Assembly (NCBI GenBank): GCA_014656495.1
Contig: BNCN01000012.1
Location: forward strand, 1 to 64,000
DNA from: Comamonas sp. KCTC 72670
GTDB taxonomy: Bacteria; Myxococcota; Myxococcia; Myxococcales; Myxococcaceae
DNA: 64,000 nt
Direction of reading: 5' to 3'
The position numbers were made by a program, and so were the translations under genes. Below, one piece after another: positions 1 through 8,089 of this stretch; position 1 is the first letter of the stretch; the number at the start of each line of letters is the position of its first letter. The notes beneath the pieces were generated by a model. It searched no databases. It worked only from the letters and a program-made list of their open reading frames with translations, and was not told the origin of the DNA.

Positions 1-573
1 CTGCACATTCCAGGGGCGGAACTTCTTGCTCATGGGGGCATTGAGCCCCCTCAACTCCTGCAGGGCAAGGGCCCTTCGCGATTACCGCGACAGGCTCCTA
101 GCGCGCCGTCCGCGGCGCCCACGCGGCTGGGGATACAAGAGCTCCTCGAGCTGCTGCCGCACCGCTATCCGATGCTCATGGTCGACCGCGTCGACCAACT
201 GGAACCGGGCGTGTTCGCCGAAGGCATCAAGTGCGTCACGGTGAACGAGCCCTTCTTCCAGGGACACTTTCCCGAGCACCCCATCATGCCGGGCGTGCTC
301 ATCGTCGAGGCCATGGCGCAGGTCGCGGGGGTCATGTTGCGCACCCGGCCCCGCGTGGCCGACGCGGCTGAAAGACAGACATCCTCGGCCCGCCCGGGGT
401 TGATGGCCAACATCCAACGGATGCGATTCCGACGTCCCGTCCTGCCCGGAGACCAGCTCCGCATCCGGGCCACGCATCTCAAGAGTCTCGGCGGCCTCCA
501 CCACGTGAAAGTCGAAGCACGGGTGGGCGAAGAGCTCGCCGCGGACGGCGAACTGATGCTCGGCGGCGGCTGA
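1..573 (+). CDS. FabZ-type 3-hydroxyacyl-ACP dehydratase, 5' partial
   Basis: This hotdog-fold enzyme would remove water from 3-hydroxyacyl-ACP in the cytoplasm. The frame is open from base 1 and contains LLPHRYPMLMVDRV, then GHFPEHPIMPG with the catalytic His at 265-267, then GVLIVEAMAQVAG with the catalytic Glu at 307-309. Both catalytic residues of FabZ are therefore present. The first internal ATG (172) would cut through the conserved HRYP motif, and no ATG or GTG lies in frame upstream, so the true start lies left of the window. The roughly 42 residues before the FabZ domain are Pro/Ala-rich (PRQAPSAPSAAPT), like an interdomain linker. The gene may therefore be the C-terminal part of a fusion; an unusual start is the alternative. 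It is the first visible gene of the operon, and the next gene starts 20 bases downstream. Confidence 0.88.
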   Translation: MHIPGAELLAHGGIEPPQLLQGKGPSRLPRQAPSAPSAAPTRLGIQELLELLPHRYPMLMVDRVDQLEPGVFAEGIKCVTVNEPFFQGHFPEHPIMPGVLIVEAMAQVAGVMLRTRPRVADAAERQTSSARPGLMANIQRMRFRRPVLPGDQLRIRATHLKSLGGLHHVKVEARVGEELAADGELMLGGG

Positions 574-593
574 GCGCGAGGAAACCCAACACC

Positions 594-1364
594 ATGTTCC
601 TGAACGTGCTGCTCCAGGGGAGCGGCTTTCCACGGCTGCGCGCCACGGTCACCCTGGTGCAATCCCAGAAGCGAAACATCCTGGTGGACAGCGGCCTGTG
701 CGACGACGCGGACCGGCTGGTGCGAGCACTCGCGGAACGTGGCCTCACGCCCGACGACGTGGACGTCGTCGTCGCCACCCACCTCCACTACGACCATTGC
801 GGCAACCACCTGTTGTTCCGCAACGCGCGCTACGTCGTGGGCGCCAAGGACTACGTCGAGAACGCTCACTTCATCCAGGCCTATCACCAGGACCGCACGC
901 CCGGGAAGGCCGCGACGTCGGAGCTGCTGCGCGAAAACTACCAGACGGTGAAGGAGTTCTATGTCCGCTCCATCGTCCGGGAGGTGACGCGCAACATCGA
1001 CTTCTACAACCGGGTGCTCGAACGTGACGCGCGCTTCGTCCCCGTGGAGGACAGCCACTGGCTGACCGAAGAGGTCGAGGTGCTCCCCACGCCAGGGCAC
1101 ACCCACGGCCATATCTCCGTCGTCGCGCACCGCGCTCGCACGCAGAGCGAGGGCCCACCCCGGAAGATTCTCATCGCGGGCGACGCCCTCTTCACCCGGA
1201 AGTCACTGGTGGAGAACGGCGAGCGGGAGCTGCAGCTCGCCCAGGACGTCGCGCGCTACAGCGACACCCGCCAGAGGCTCCTGAGCACGTACCGCCACAT
1301 CATCCCGGGCCATGACGGCTTGGTGGACACGTCGCCGGAGCAGCCGCTGGAGGTGCTCCCGTGA
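594..1364 (+). CDS. Metallo-beta-lactamase-fold hydrolase
   Basis: A 256-residue MBL-fold protein of the lactonase/glyoxalase II type. The zinc-binding signature HLHYDH is at residues 63-68. It is followed by GHTHGH, AGDALF (bridging Asp) and a late GHDG histidine, so both metal sites look complete. No signal peptide is seen, so it is probably cytoplasmic. It lies between the dehydratase and the first ketosynthase, and its stop overlaps the GTG start of the ketosynthase by four bases. Thioester or lactone hydrolysis of pathway intermediates (editing or release) is an inference from this position. N-acyl-homoserine lactonases share the same motif set, so an unrelated lactonase cannot be excluded. 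Confidence 0.9.
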   Translation: MFLNVLLQGSGFPRLRATVTLVQSQKRNILVDSGLCDDADRLVRALAERGLTPDDVDVVVATHLHYDHCGNHLLFRNARYVVGAKDYVENAHFIQAYHQDRTPGKAATSELLRENYQTVKEFYVRSIVREVTRNIDFYNRVLERDARFVPVEDSHWLTEEVEVLPTPGHTHGHISVVAHRARTQSEGPPRKILIAGDALFTRKSLVENGERELQLAQDVARYSDTRQRLLSTYRHIIPGHDGLVDTSPEQPLEVLP

Positions 1365-2566
1365 GCGCGCGTCGAGTCGTCATCACGGGCCTGGGCGTCA
1401 CGGCCGCCAACGCCCTCTCCGCCGAGGAGCTGGCGCACGCCCTGATGGAGGGCCGCGGCGGTGTCCGCCCCACGGATGCGTTTGGCATCGAGGGGCGGAC
1501 CTCGTCCGCGGGCGTGGTGGACCTGCCCGGCTTCGACCCGGACGGCCTGGACCGCGTGTCACAGCTGGCACTCCACGCCGCTGAGCAGGCACTGCGTGAC
1601 AGCGGGCTCGAGACCCATCCGGACTGGCGGGCGGAGACGGGGGTGATGATGGGCACCAGCCGTGGACCCGCCTTGTCGCTCGAACGGACGCTGCGCTCGA
1701 GCCACGACGAGGTACGCGGCAGGCTCGCGGCGGAGCTGCCCTTCTCCTCCATCGCCCGGAACATCGCGGACCGGTTTGGCCTGGGCGGCATCCTGTCCAC
1801 GGTGACGATGGCCTGCGTCTCCAGCAGCCTCGCCATCGGAAGGGCCCTGGATGAAGTCCGCCAGGGCCGGACCTCGGTGATGCTGGCGGGAGGCGCCGAC
1901 GCGCTGACCTCGCTCAGCTTCAGCGGGTTCTCCGTCCTGCGCGCGATGACGCCCACGGTGTGCCGTCCCTTCGACCACCGGCGCAACGGCATGGTGTTGG
2001 GCGAAGGCGCGGGCGTCATCGTGCTCGAGGAACTGAATCACGCACGCCAGCGCGGCGCGCGCATCCACGCGGAGCTGTGTGGCTGGGGAACAGCGGGAGA
2101 TGCCCACCACCCCACCAGCCCGCATCCAGAGGGGCGCGGCCTCCAGCAGGCGATGACGCTGGCCCTGCGGCACGCCGCGCTGTCGACGGAGCAGATCGAC
2201 TTCGTCAACCTGCATGGCACCGGCACGCCGGCCAACGACCCCGCGGAGTGCCACGCCCTGCGCGCCATCTTCGGGGCCCGGACCGCCTCGCTGCCGGTCA
2301 ACTCGCTCAAGCCCTACTTCGGGCACACCCTGGGCGCCTCGGGCGTCCTGGAGCTGATTGGCTCGCTCGTGGGCATGGCGCGGGACTTCATCCCCCCCAC
2401 GCTCCACTGCGAGGAGCTGGACCCGCGGTGCGATGTCGCCGTGGTGCGCGGCGAGGCGCTCGCGCGGCGCTTGGACATCCTGATGAGCACCAAGTCCGCG
2501 TTCGGAGGGGCCAACGTCGCCCTCATTGCCCGGCGCCTCTCTGACCTCGCGGAGGTGGCAGCATGA
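1361..2566 (+). CDS. Beta-ketoacyl-ACP synthase II (FabF-like), intact copy of pair 1
   Basis: A 401-residue thiolase-fold condensing enzyme expected to extend an acyl chain from malonyl-ACP. The full Cys-His-His triad is visible: Cys152 in MACVSSS, His285 in NLHGTGTP and His322 in YFGHTLGASG. The N-terminus (RRVVITGLGVTAANA) and length are typical of FabF. The GTG start overlaps the preceding stop (GTGA). The next gene, a degenerate homologue, starts inside the ATGA overlap, so the two are probably made in equal amounts. By analogy with KS-alpha/chain-length-factor pairs, this would be the catalytic half of a heterodimer (inference). Confidence 0.95.
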   Translation: MSARRVVITGLGVTAANALSAEELAHALMEGRGGVRPTDAFGIEGRTSSAGVVDLPGFDPDGLDRVSQLALHAAEQALRDSGLETHPDWRAETGVMMGTSRGPALSLERTLRSSHDEVRGRLAAELPFSSIARNIADRFGLGGILSTVTMACVSSSLAIGRALDEVRQGRTSVMLAGGADALTSLSFSGFSVLRAMTPTVCRPFDHRRNGMVLGEGAGVIVLEELNHARQRGARIHAELCGWGTAGDAHHPTSPHPEGRGLQQAMTLALRHAALSTEQIDFVNLHGTGTPANDPAECHALRAIFGARTASLPVNSLKPYFGHTLGASGVLELIGSLVGMARDFIPPTLHCEELDPRCDVAVVRGEALARRLDILMSTKSAFGGANVALIARRLSDLAEVAA

Positions 2567-3588
2567 GCCGCACCTTCGTCATCACGGGACTGGGCGCGGT
2601 CCATCCCTCGCCCTCGGACGCCGGCAGCCCATGGGAGCGCATCCCGGACGCGGCGTTGGTGAAGCCGCCCGCCCAGTTGCGCCACATGGACCGGCTGGGG
2701 CGCATCACGCTGACCGCCACCACGCTCGCCTGGGAGGACGCCGGACTCGGCGCCGCATCGGACGACGCGCTCCAGACGGGCATCGCGTTCGGCTCGGGCT
2801 ACGGATGCCTGCCCACCAACGAGGAGTACCTCGAGAGCATCCTGGAGCGCGGCGGACGCTACGGAAACCCGGTGGTGTTCCAGAACACCGTCACCAACGC
2901 GGCCACGGGCGCCATCTCCATGGTGCACGGCCTCCGCGGCCCCACGGCGACGCTGTGCTCGGGCTGGGCCGCGGGCCTGGAGGCGCTGCGCTTCGGCTGT
3001 CAGCAAATCGAGGACGGCCAGGCGGAGCGGATGGTGGTGTGCAGCGCGGACAGCCTTCAGCCCGGACTGCTCGCCAGACTGGGGCTCCCGACCGGGCCGC
3101 GGGTGAGCGAGGCGGCCTGTGCCCTGGTCGTCGAGTCACAAACGTCCGCGCGAGGCCGTGGCGCTCACCGTTATGCGGAGGTCGCCGGAAGCGGGCACCG
3201 GGGAGGCTCGCTCACGGAGCAGGCCCGCACCCTGGCTCGCGCGGTGAAGGACGCGCTGCACGCGGCGGGCATCGCGCCCGGACACGTGGGCACCGTCTTC
3301 ACTTGCGAGAACACCCGGAAGGAGTTCGACGGCTGGGAGCATCGCGGGCTTCACGAAGCGCTCGGCGCCCATGCCGGGCGGGTGGAGCTGGTCGGCATCA
3401 AGGAAACCCTGGGCGAGAGCTTCAGCGCGGCGGGCACGCTGGCCGTGATGCAGGCCGCGCGGGCGCTCGACATGGGGCGGTTCGCGGACACGGGACGGCC
3501 TCTCTCCTCCGACTGGGTGCTGGTCACCGCGCTGGGAGGGGAAGGCAGCGCCCTCGCCGTGGTGCTGCGCAGGTGCTCCCATGCCTGA
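2563..3588 (+). CDS. Degenerate ketosynthase / chain-length-factor-like protein, pair 1
   Basis: A 341-residue ketosynthase homologue, clearly shorter than FabF (about 410). The nucleophile-like Cys132 is kept in TLCSGWAAG. The HGTGT loop is absent (the region reads VFTCENTRKEFD), and the second catalytic His is replaced by Glu285 in KETLGESFSAAG. It should not decarboxylate malonyl-ACP like FabF. Classical chain length factors replace the Cys with Gln, whereas here the Cys is kept and both His are lost. It is coupled by ATGA overlap to the intact ketosynthase upstream and overlaps the next gene by eight bases. The likely role is the non-catalytic partner of the preceding gene. Confidence 0.9.
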   Translation: MSRTFVITGLGAVHPSPSDAGSPWERIPDAALVKPPAQLRHMDRLGRITLTATTLAWEDAGLGAASDDALQTGIAFGSGYGCLPTNEEYLESILERGGRYGNPVVFQNTVTNAATGAISMVHGLRGPTATLCSGWAAGLEALRFGCQQIEDGQAERMVVCSADSLQPGLLARLGLPTGPRVSEAACALVVESQTSARGRGAHRYAEVAGSGHRGGSLTEQARTLARAVKDALHAAGIAPGHVGTVFTCENTRKEFDGWEHRGLHEALGAHAGRVELVGIKETLGESFSAAGTLAVMQAARALDMGRFADTGRPLSSDWVLVTALGGEGSALAVVLRRCSHA

Positions 3589-4030
3589 CGACGCCTTCAA
3601 ACGCATCCAGGACGGGACGCCTCACCGGTTCCCCATGCTCCTCATCGACTCGGTGGAGCATCCGTCACCGGGTACCGGCCGGGCCACGAAGCAGGTCTCC
3701 GCCAATGAGGTGCTGTTCGAGCGCTTCGGTGACGCGCCGCCCGCCCTGCCCTCGTGCCTGCTCGTGGATGCGCTGGGACAGGTGGCCATCACGCTCCTCA
3801 AGGGGCCCGACGGCGAGGCGCCTGCCGTCTGGTACCTCGGGGGCCTCGAGGCGATGAGCTTTCACACCCCCATCCCTGCCGGAAGCGTCGTGCGGATGGA
3901 GGCGAACCTTCTCAAACGCTGGCGGACCACGGCCCGGGTCGAGGTCAAGGCCTGGCTCGAAACCGGGCCCGCCGCGGACGGCGTCATGGTGCTTTCCCAA
4001 AGGGAGTCGAAGTCAGATGAATCACGCTGA
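3581..4030 (+). CDS. Hotdog-fold dehydratase-like protein without the usual active site
   Basis: A 149-residue FabZ/FabA-like hotdog protein. The opening motif PHRFPMLLIDSV matches FabZ. The active-site block does not: the catalytic GHF is replaced by ERFGDAPPALP, with no His, and the Glu position is Asp63 in CLLVDALGQVA. It is probably unable to dehydrate alone. The intact FabZ at the start of the operon could be its partner; two-subunit dehydratases are known from aryl-polyene pathways (ApeI/ApeP). It overlaps the preceding gene by eight bases and the following gene by fourteen. It could alternatively be an acyl-binding or thioesterase-like hotdog protein. Confidence 0.88.
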   Translation: MPDDAFKRIQDGTPHRFPMLLIDSVEHPSPGTGRATKQVSANEVLFERFGDAPPALPSCLLVDALGQVAITLLKGPDGEAPAVWYLGGLEAMSFHTPIPAGSVVRMEANLLKRWRTTARVEVKAWLETGPAADGVMVLSQRESKSDESR

Positions 4031-4766
4031 AACAACCACACCTTTTGTGCAGGGATTGCTCCACGCCCACGTGGCGCTCGTCACGGGCGCGGGACAACCC
4101 GTCGCCAATGCCATTGCGCGGCGGCTGGCGCGCGCGGGGGCGCGGCTGGCGTTGGTCTCCTCACCGGAGCATGAGCGGGAGACCGCGGCGCTCGCCAAGG
4201 AGCTGGGCGGAGCGCTGGTCATGAACTGCGAGGCTTCGGATGCCCAGGCGGTGGGCGCGGTGGTCCGCCGCACGGCCACGGAGCTGGAGCGCATCGACCT
4301 GCTCGTCAACGCGGACTTGAGCCGCGAGCCCGGCGCCTTGAGTGACCTGCCCCCGGAGAAGTGGAAGGCCCTGCTCGGGCGCCACCTGAGTGGTGCCGCC
4401 TGGTTCTGCAAGGAGGTCATCCGTCCAATGATGCGCCAGCGCTCGGGCCGCATCATCAACCTGGTGGACGCCACCTCCGGAGGCACGCGCAGGGTGGCGG
4501 CAGAGGGCCTCACCGCGATGACCCGCGCGCTCGCGAACGAGCTGTCGCGACAGGGCATCTCGGTGAACACCCTGGCGGTCCACTTCCTCGAGGCGGAGAC
4601 GCGGCATCTGTCCCCGGAGCAGCGCAAGCGGCTCGACGGCGAGCTGGGGCCGCTGGGCAGGCTCGGGAGCGCGGAGGAGGTCGCGGAGGCGGCGCTCTTC
4701 CTGGCCTCCAGCGCGGCCAACCTCACGACGGGACAGCGCCTGTCCGCCACCGGAGGGCCGGCATGA
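4017..4766 (+). CDS. Short-chain dehydrogenase-like protein with lost catalytic residues
   Basis: A 249-residue Rossmann-fold SDR homologue of FabG. The cofactor loop is TGAGQPVANAIA instead of TGxxxGIG, so a glycine is missing. The catalytic Tyr-x3-Lys segment is absent: NLVDATSGGTRRVAAEGL (residues 148-165) has no Tyr, and Ala162 aligns with the Lys. The loop before it is also shortened. NNAG is replaced by VNADLS. Ketoreductase activity is therefore unlikely. It overlaps the intact FabG-like gene by ATGA, so it looks like the structural half of a reductase pair (inference). The first ATG fits the family length. Confidence 0.9.
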   Translation: MNHAETTTPFVQGLLHAHVALVTGAGQPVANAIARRLARAGARLALVSSPEHERETAALAKELGGALVMNCEASDAQAVGAVVRRTATELERIDLLVNADLSREPGALSDLPPEKWKALLGRHLSGAAWFCKEVIRPMMRQRSGRIINLVDATSGGTRRVAAEGLTAMTRALANELSRQGISVNTLAVHFLEAETRHLSPEQRKRLDGELGPLGRLGSAEEVAEAALFLASSAANLTTGQRLSATGGPA

Positions 4767-5536
4767 GCGCGCGCACGGCGACACGTCAGCGGTTCCTGGG
4801 GCAGGCGGTCATCATCACGGGCGCCTCGCGTGGCATCGGCAAGGCCATTGCCCTCGCCTTCGCGACCGAGGGCGCGGACATTGTCCTCAACTACGGCAGC
4901 AATGAAGAAGCAGCGCGGCAGGCCGCCTCGGAGGTGGAGGCCCTGGGACGTCGCTGCGTGCTGGTGCCGGGCTCCGTCGCCAGTCCGGAGGTTCCGGACC
5001 AGCTCCGAGGGGCGGCGCTCGCGAGCTTCGGCCGAGTCGACGTGCTCGTGAACAACGCGGGCATCAGCCGGGACGGGCATCTGATGCTGCTGCAGCCCGC
5101 CGCCTGGCGCGAGACGATGGACGTCAACCTCCATGGCACGCTCGCCTGCTGCCAGGCGGTCATCCCGGCCATGAAACGGCAGGGCCACGGCATCATCATC
5201 AACATGTCCTCCTCGGCGGGGCTCCGTGGACGCGCGGGACAGGTACCCTACGCCGCCACGAAGGGCGCGCTGATTGGTCTGACGCAGACGCTGGCGGCGG
5301 AGCTGGGGCCGCACGGCATCCGGGTGAACTGCGTCGCCCCCGGGTTCGTGGAGACGGACATGGTGGCCGGGCTGATGAGCCGCCCGGGCGTGCGCGAGGG
5401 CTTCATCCAATCCACGCCCATCCGCCGGCTCGGGACGGTGGAGGACGTCGCCAACGCCACGCTGTTCCTCGCCTCGCCCGAGAGCGCCTACGTGGTGGGC
5501 GACGTGCTGCGCGTGAACGGCGGGTTGGTGATGTAG
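4763..5536 (+). CDS. 3-oxoacyl-ACP reductase (FabG-like SDR), intact copy
   Basis: A 257-residue NAD(P)H-dependent ketoreductase that would reduce the 3-keto group after each condensation. All expected elements are present: TGASRGIG near residue 20, NNAGISRDG, the catalytic Ser150, Tyr163 and Lys167 in PYAATKG, and the C-terminal VNGGLVM. The start at 4763 was chosen because it forms an ATGA overlap with the preceding degenerate SDR and gives the normal FabG N-terminus. The frame is open further upstream, but that part is a shadow of the preceding gene. A 56-base gap separates it from the second ketosynthase pair. Confidence 0.95.
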   Translation: MSARTATRQRFLGQAVIITGASRGIGKAIALAFATEGADIVLNYGSNEEAARQAASEVEALGRRCVLVPGSVASPEVPDQLRGAALASFGRVDVLVNNAGISRDGHLMLLQPAAWRETMDVNLHGTLACCQAVIPAMKRQGHGIIINMSSSAGLRGRAGQVPYAATKGALIGLTQTLAAELGPHGIRVNCVAPGFVETDMVAGLMSRPGVREGFIQSTPIRRLGTVEDVANATLFLASPESAYVVGDVLRVNGGLVM

Positions 5537-5592
5537 CGCGCCGCCCCAGGCGGCGTGTCTCGGGAATCAAGCCACACGAAAAGAGATACAGG

Positions 5593-6828
5593 ATGAGTCA
5601 CAGGGTCGTCGTCACCGGCATTGGCGTCCTCACGCCCATCGGCAACAACCTGAAGGAGTTCTCCGACGGGTTGCGCGCGGGGCGTGATGGAATTGCGCCC
5701 GTCACCCATTTCGATGCCAGCAAGCATCGCTGTCAGTCCGCGGGAGAACTGAAGAACATCGACTTCTCGGCGCACTTCGACGCCGAGGAGCTGCCCTACC
5801 TCAGCCGGGGCTCCCGGATGATTCGGGTGGCGGCGGCACAAGGGCTTGCGGCCTCCGGGCTGGACTTGAGCGTGGAGGACCGCTCGCGCATCGGCGTGGT
5901 GCTGGGCACCAACCTGGGCGGCATGCCCGCGGACAAGGCGGGCTACGCCGCGCTCCACTACCCGTACCGGCGGGGGCGCGCGAAGCCGAAGGAGCCCTGG
6001 CGGGCGCTGGTGCTCGAGAGCTTCATCTGCGCCATGAGCGACCAGGTGGCCTGCCAGTACGGACTGGGGGGCCTCAGCCTGGTCATGTCCACCGCGTGCA
6101 GCGCGGGCCTGCATGCCCTGGGTGTGGCGATGGATGCGATTCGCACCGGGCAGAGCGAGGTGATGCTGGCGGGCGGCGTGGACCCGCTCAGTGAGATGCC
6201 CCAGGCGGGCTTCGGCGTCCTGCGCTCGCTGGCGAGCGACAAGCTTCGTCCCTTCAGCAAGGACCGGGATGGGACGCTCCTGGGGGAGTCCGCCTCGCTC
6301 TGGGTGCTGGAGAGCGAAGCCCACGCGAAGCGGCGGGGCGCGCGCATCCTGGCGGAGCTCGCGGGGTACGGCGGCTCCACGGACGCGTATCACATGACGC
6401 GTCCCGATGAGACGGGTCGGGGCCCCGCCAGGGCCATGCAGGCCGCGCTGGCGAGCGCGGGGATGGCGCCCGAACAGATTGGCTACATCAAGGCGCACGG
6501 CACGGGCACCCCGGCCAACGACGTCATCGAGACGCGCGCCATCAAGCAGCTCTTTGGCGAGAAGACGCAGGTCCCCGTCAGCTCCATCAAGGCGATGCTC
6601 GGACACAGCCTGGGCGCCAGCGGCGCCACGGAGGCCGCGGCGGCGGTGGTGGCGCTCAACGACGGCTTCCTGCCCCCCACGCTGAACCTGGAGACGCCCG
6701 ACCCGGAGTGCGACCTGGACTACGTGCCCCACCGCAGCCGCCCCGCGGCGCTGGAGGCCGTGCTCACGAACGCGTTCGGCTTCGGGGGCAACAACGCCGC
6801 CATGGTCTTCCGCCGGTGGGAGGGCTGA
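5593..6828 (+). CDS. Beta-ketoacyl-ACP synthase II (FabF-like), intact copy of pair 2
   Basis: A 411-residue FabF homologue with a complete triad: Cys169 in STACSAGLH, His302 in KAHGTGTPANDV and His338 in MLGHSLGASGATE. It begins 56 bases after the FabG-like gene, and an AAAAGAGA stretch lies about ten bases before the ATG. The ATG of the next gene overlaps its stop (TGATG), as in pair 1. Having a second elongating ketosynthase in the same operon suggests different chain-length windows or a separate initiation step (inference). Residues around the triad are closer to textbook FabF than those of pair 1. Confidence 0.95.
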   Translation: MSHRVVVTGIGVLTPIGNNLKEFSDGLRAGRDGIAPVTHFDASKHRCQSAGELKNIDFSAHFDAEELPYLSRGSRMIRVAAAQGLAASGLDLSVEDRSRIGVVLGTNLGGMPADKAGYAALHYPYRRGRAKPKEPWRALVLESFICAMSDQVACQYGLGGLSLVMSTACSAGLHALGVAMDAIRTGQSEVMLAGGVDPLSEMPQAGFGVLRSLASDKLRPFSKDRDGTLLGESASLWVLESEAHAKRRGARILAELAGYGGSTDAYHMTRPDETGRGPARAMQAALASAGMAPEQIGYIKAHGTGTPANDVIETRAIKQLFGEKTQVPVSSIKAMLGHSLGASGATEAAAAVVALNDGFLPPTLNLETPDPECDLDYVPHRSRPAALEAVLTNAFGFGGNNAAMVFRRWEG

Positions 6829-8084
6829 TGCGCCACGACGACATGGACACCCGAATGGCAGACGCAACCCGCATCGTCATCACCGGCATGGGCGCCGTGT
6901 CCCCCTATGGGGCCGGCGTCCCCGCCTTGCTCGGAGGGCTCACCGAAGGCCGCAGCGCCCTCCGCCCCATCGAGGACTTCGACACCTCCGGGTGCGGCTG
7001 CACGCACGGCGCCCGCGTGCCGCAAGGGAGCCTGACCGCGCTGACGGGCTCCAACAACCTGCGGCGCGCGCCCCGGGGGACGCAGTTCTCCATGCTCGCC
7101 ACGGAGGAGGCGCTCCAGATGGCGGGCTACAGCCCCTCCACGTGGGCGCCCGAGCGGGTGAGCGTGTTCCTGGGCACGTACCGGGCCATGGCCGAGGTCA
7201 GCCAGGACATCTGGCACCGCATCATCACCAGCGAGCCGCGCTTCGTGCAGCCCCTGCTCTTCCAGGAGACGGTGACGAACGCCGTGGCGAGCGCGCTCAG
7301 CATCCGCTGGGGCTGGCGCGGCACCAACTACGCCATCAGCGCGGGAAACGCCTGCGGGTTCCAGGTGCTCACCCTGGCGGCGCAGGCCCTGCGCGGCGGG
7401 CGCGCGGACGCCATCATCGCGGGGACCTTCGACCTGTTCACCACGGCCACGCACTTCGACATGGATGACATTGGCGTGCTGAGCGGCGCCAACGTGAGCC
7501 GCCCCTTCGACACCCGGCGGGATGGCTTCATCATGGGCGAGGGCGCGGCGGTGGTGGTGCTGGAGACGCTCGCCGCCGCGAAGGCGCGTGGCGCCACCGT
7601 GCTGGCGGAGGTGGCGGGGCTGGGCGTCGCGCACGACGGTCACGCCTTCGGCGTCCATCACCGGGAAGGCCGGGGGCTCGCCTCCGCGATGCGGCAGGCG
7701 CTCCAGGCGGCGAACGTCGCTCCCGACGCGGTGGACTACATCGCCGCCGCGAGCAACTCCACGCCGTCGCTGGACAGGGCCGAAGCGGCCGCGCTGCGGA
7801 CGGCCCTGGGAGACGCGGCGAGCACCGTGCCCCTCAGCAGCATCAAGGGGCTCCTGGGCGAGGCGGAGTCCGCCAGCGACATGTTCAACCTGCTCGCGTG
7901 TGTCGGCGCGGTCCGCGGTGGCGGGCTGCCCGTCCAGGCCGGCACGGAGCAGCCCGAGTTCGAACTCAATCTGGTGCGCACCTCCCAGGGACACCGGCCC
8001 GTCAAGGCGGCCCTGGCGCACTCCTACTCGTTCGGGGGCAACGCCGGAGCGGCGTTGGTCCGAGCCCTCTCGCAACAGGAATGA
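6828..8084 (+). CDS. Degenerate ketosynthase / chain-length-factor-like protein, pair 2
   Basis: A 418-residue ketosynthase homologue. The start at 6828 is taken because it overlaps the preceding stop and gives TRIVITGMGAVSPYG near the N-terminus; MADATRIVITG, nine codons later, is an alternative start. The nucleophile position is Cys176 in GNACGFQ. The first His is lost (YIAAASNSTPS where HGTGT should be), and the second is Glu345 in KGLLGEAESASD. This is the same His-to-Glu change as in the pair 1 partner, although the two proteins differ in length and sequence. The likely role is a non-catalytic heterodimer subunit that sets chain length. Confidence 0.9.
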   Translation: MRHDDMDTRMADATRIVITGMGAVSPYGAGVPALLGGLTEGRSALRPIEDFDTSGCGCTHGARVPQGSLTALTGSNNLRRAPRGTQFSMLATEEALQMAGYSPSTWAPERVSVFLGTYRAMAEVSQDIWHRIITSEPRFVQPLLFQETVTNAVASALSIRWGWRGTNYAISAGNACGFQVLTLAAQALRGGRADAIIAGTFDLFTTATHFDMDDIGVLSGANVSRPFDTRRDGFIMGEGAAVVVLETLAAAKARGATVLAEVAGLGVAHDGHAFGVHHREGRGLASAMRQALQAANVAPDAVDYIAAASNSTPSLDRAEAAALRTALGDAASTVPLSSIKGLLGEAESASDMFNLLACVGAVRGGGLPVQAGTEQPEFELNLVRTSQGHRPVKAALAHSYSFGGNAGAALVRALSQQE

Positions 8085-8089
8085 CTTCA

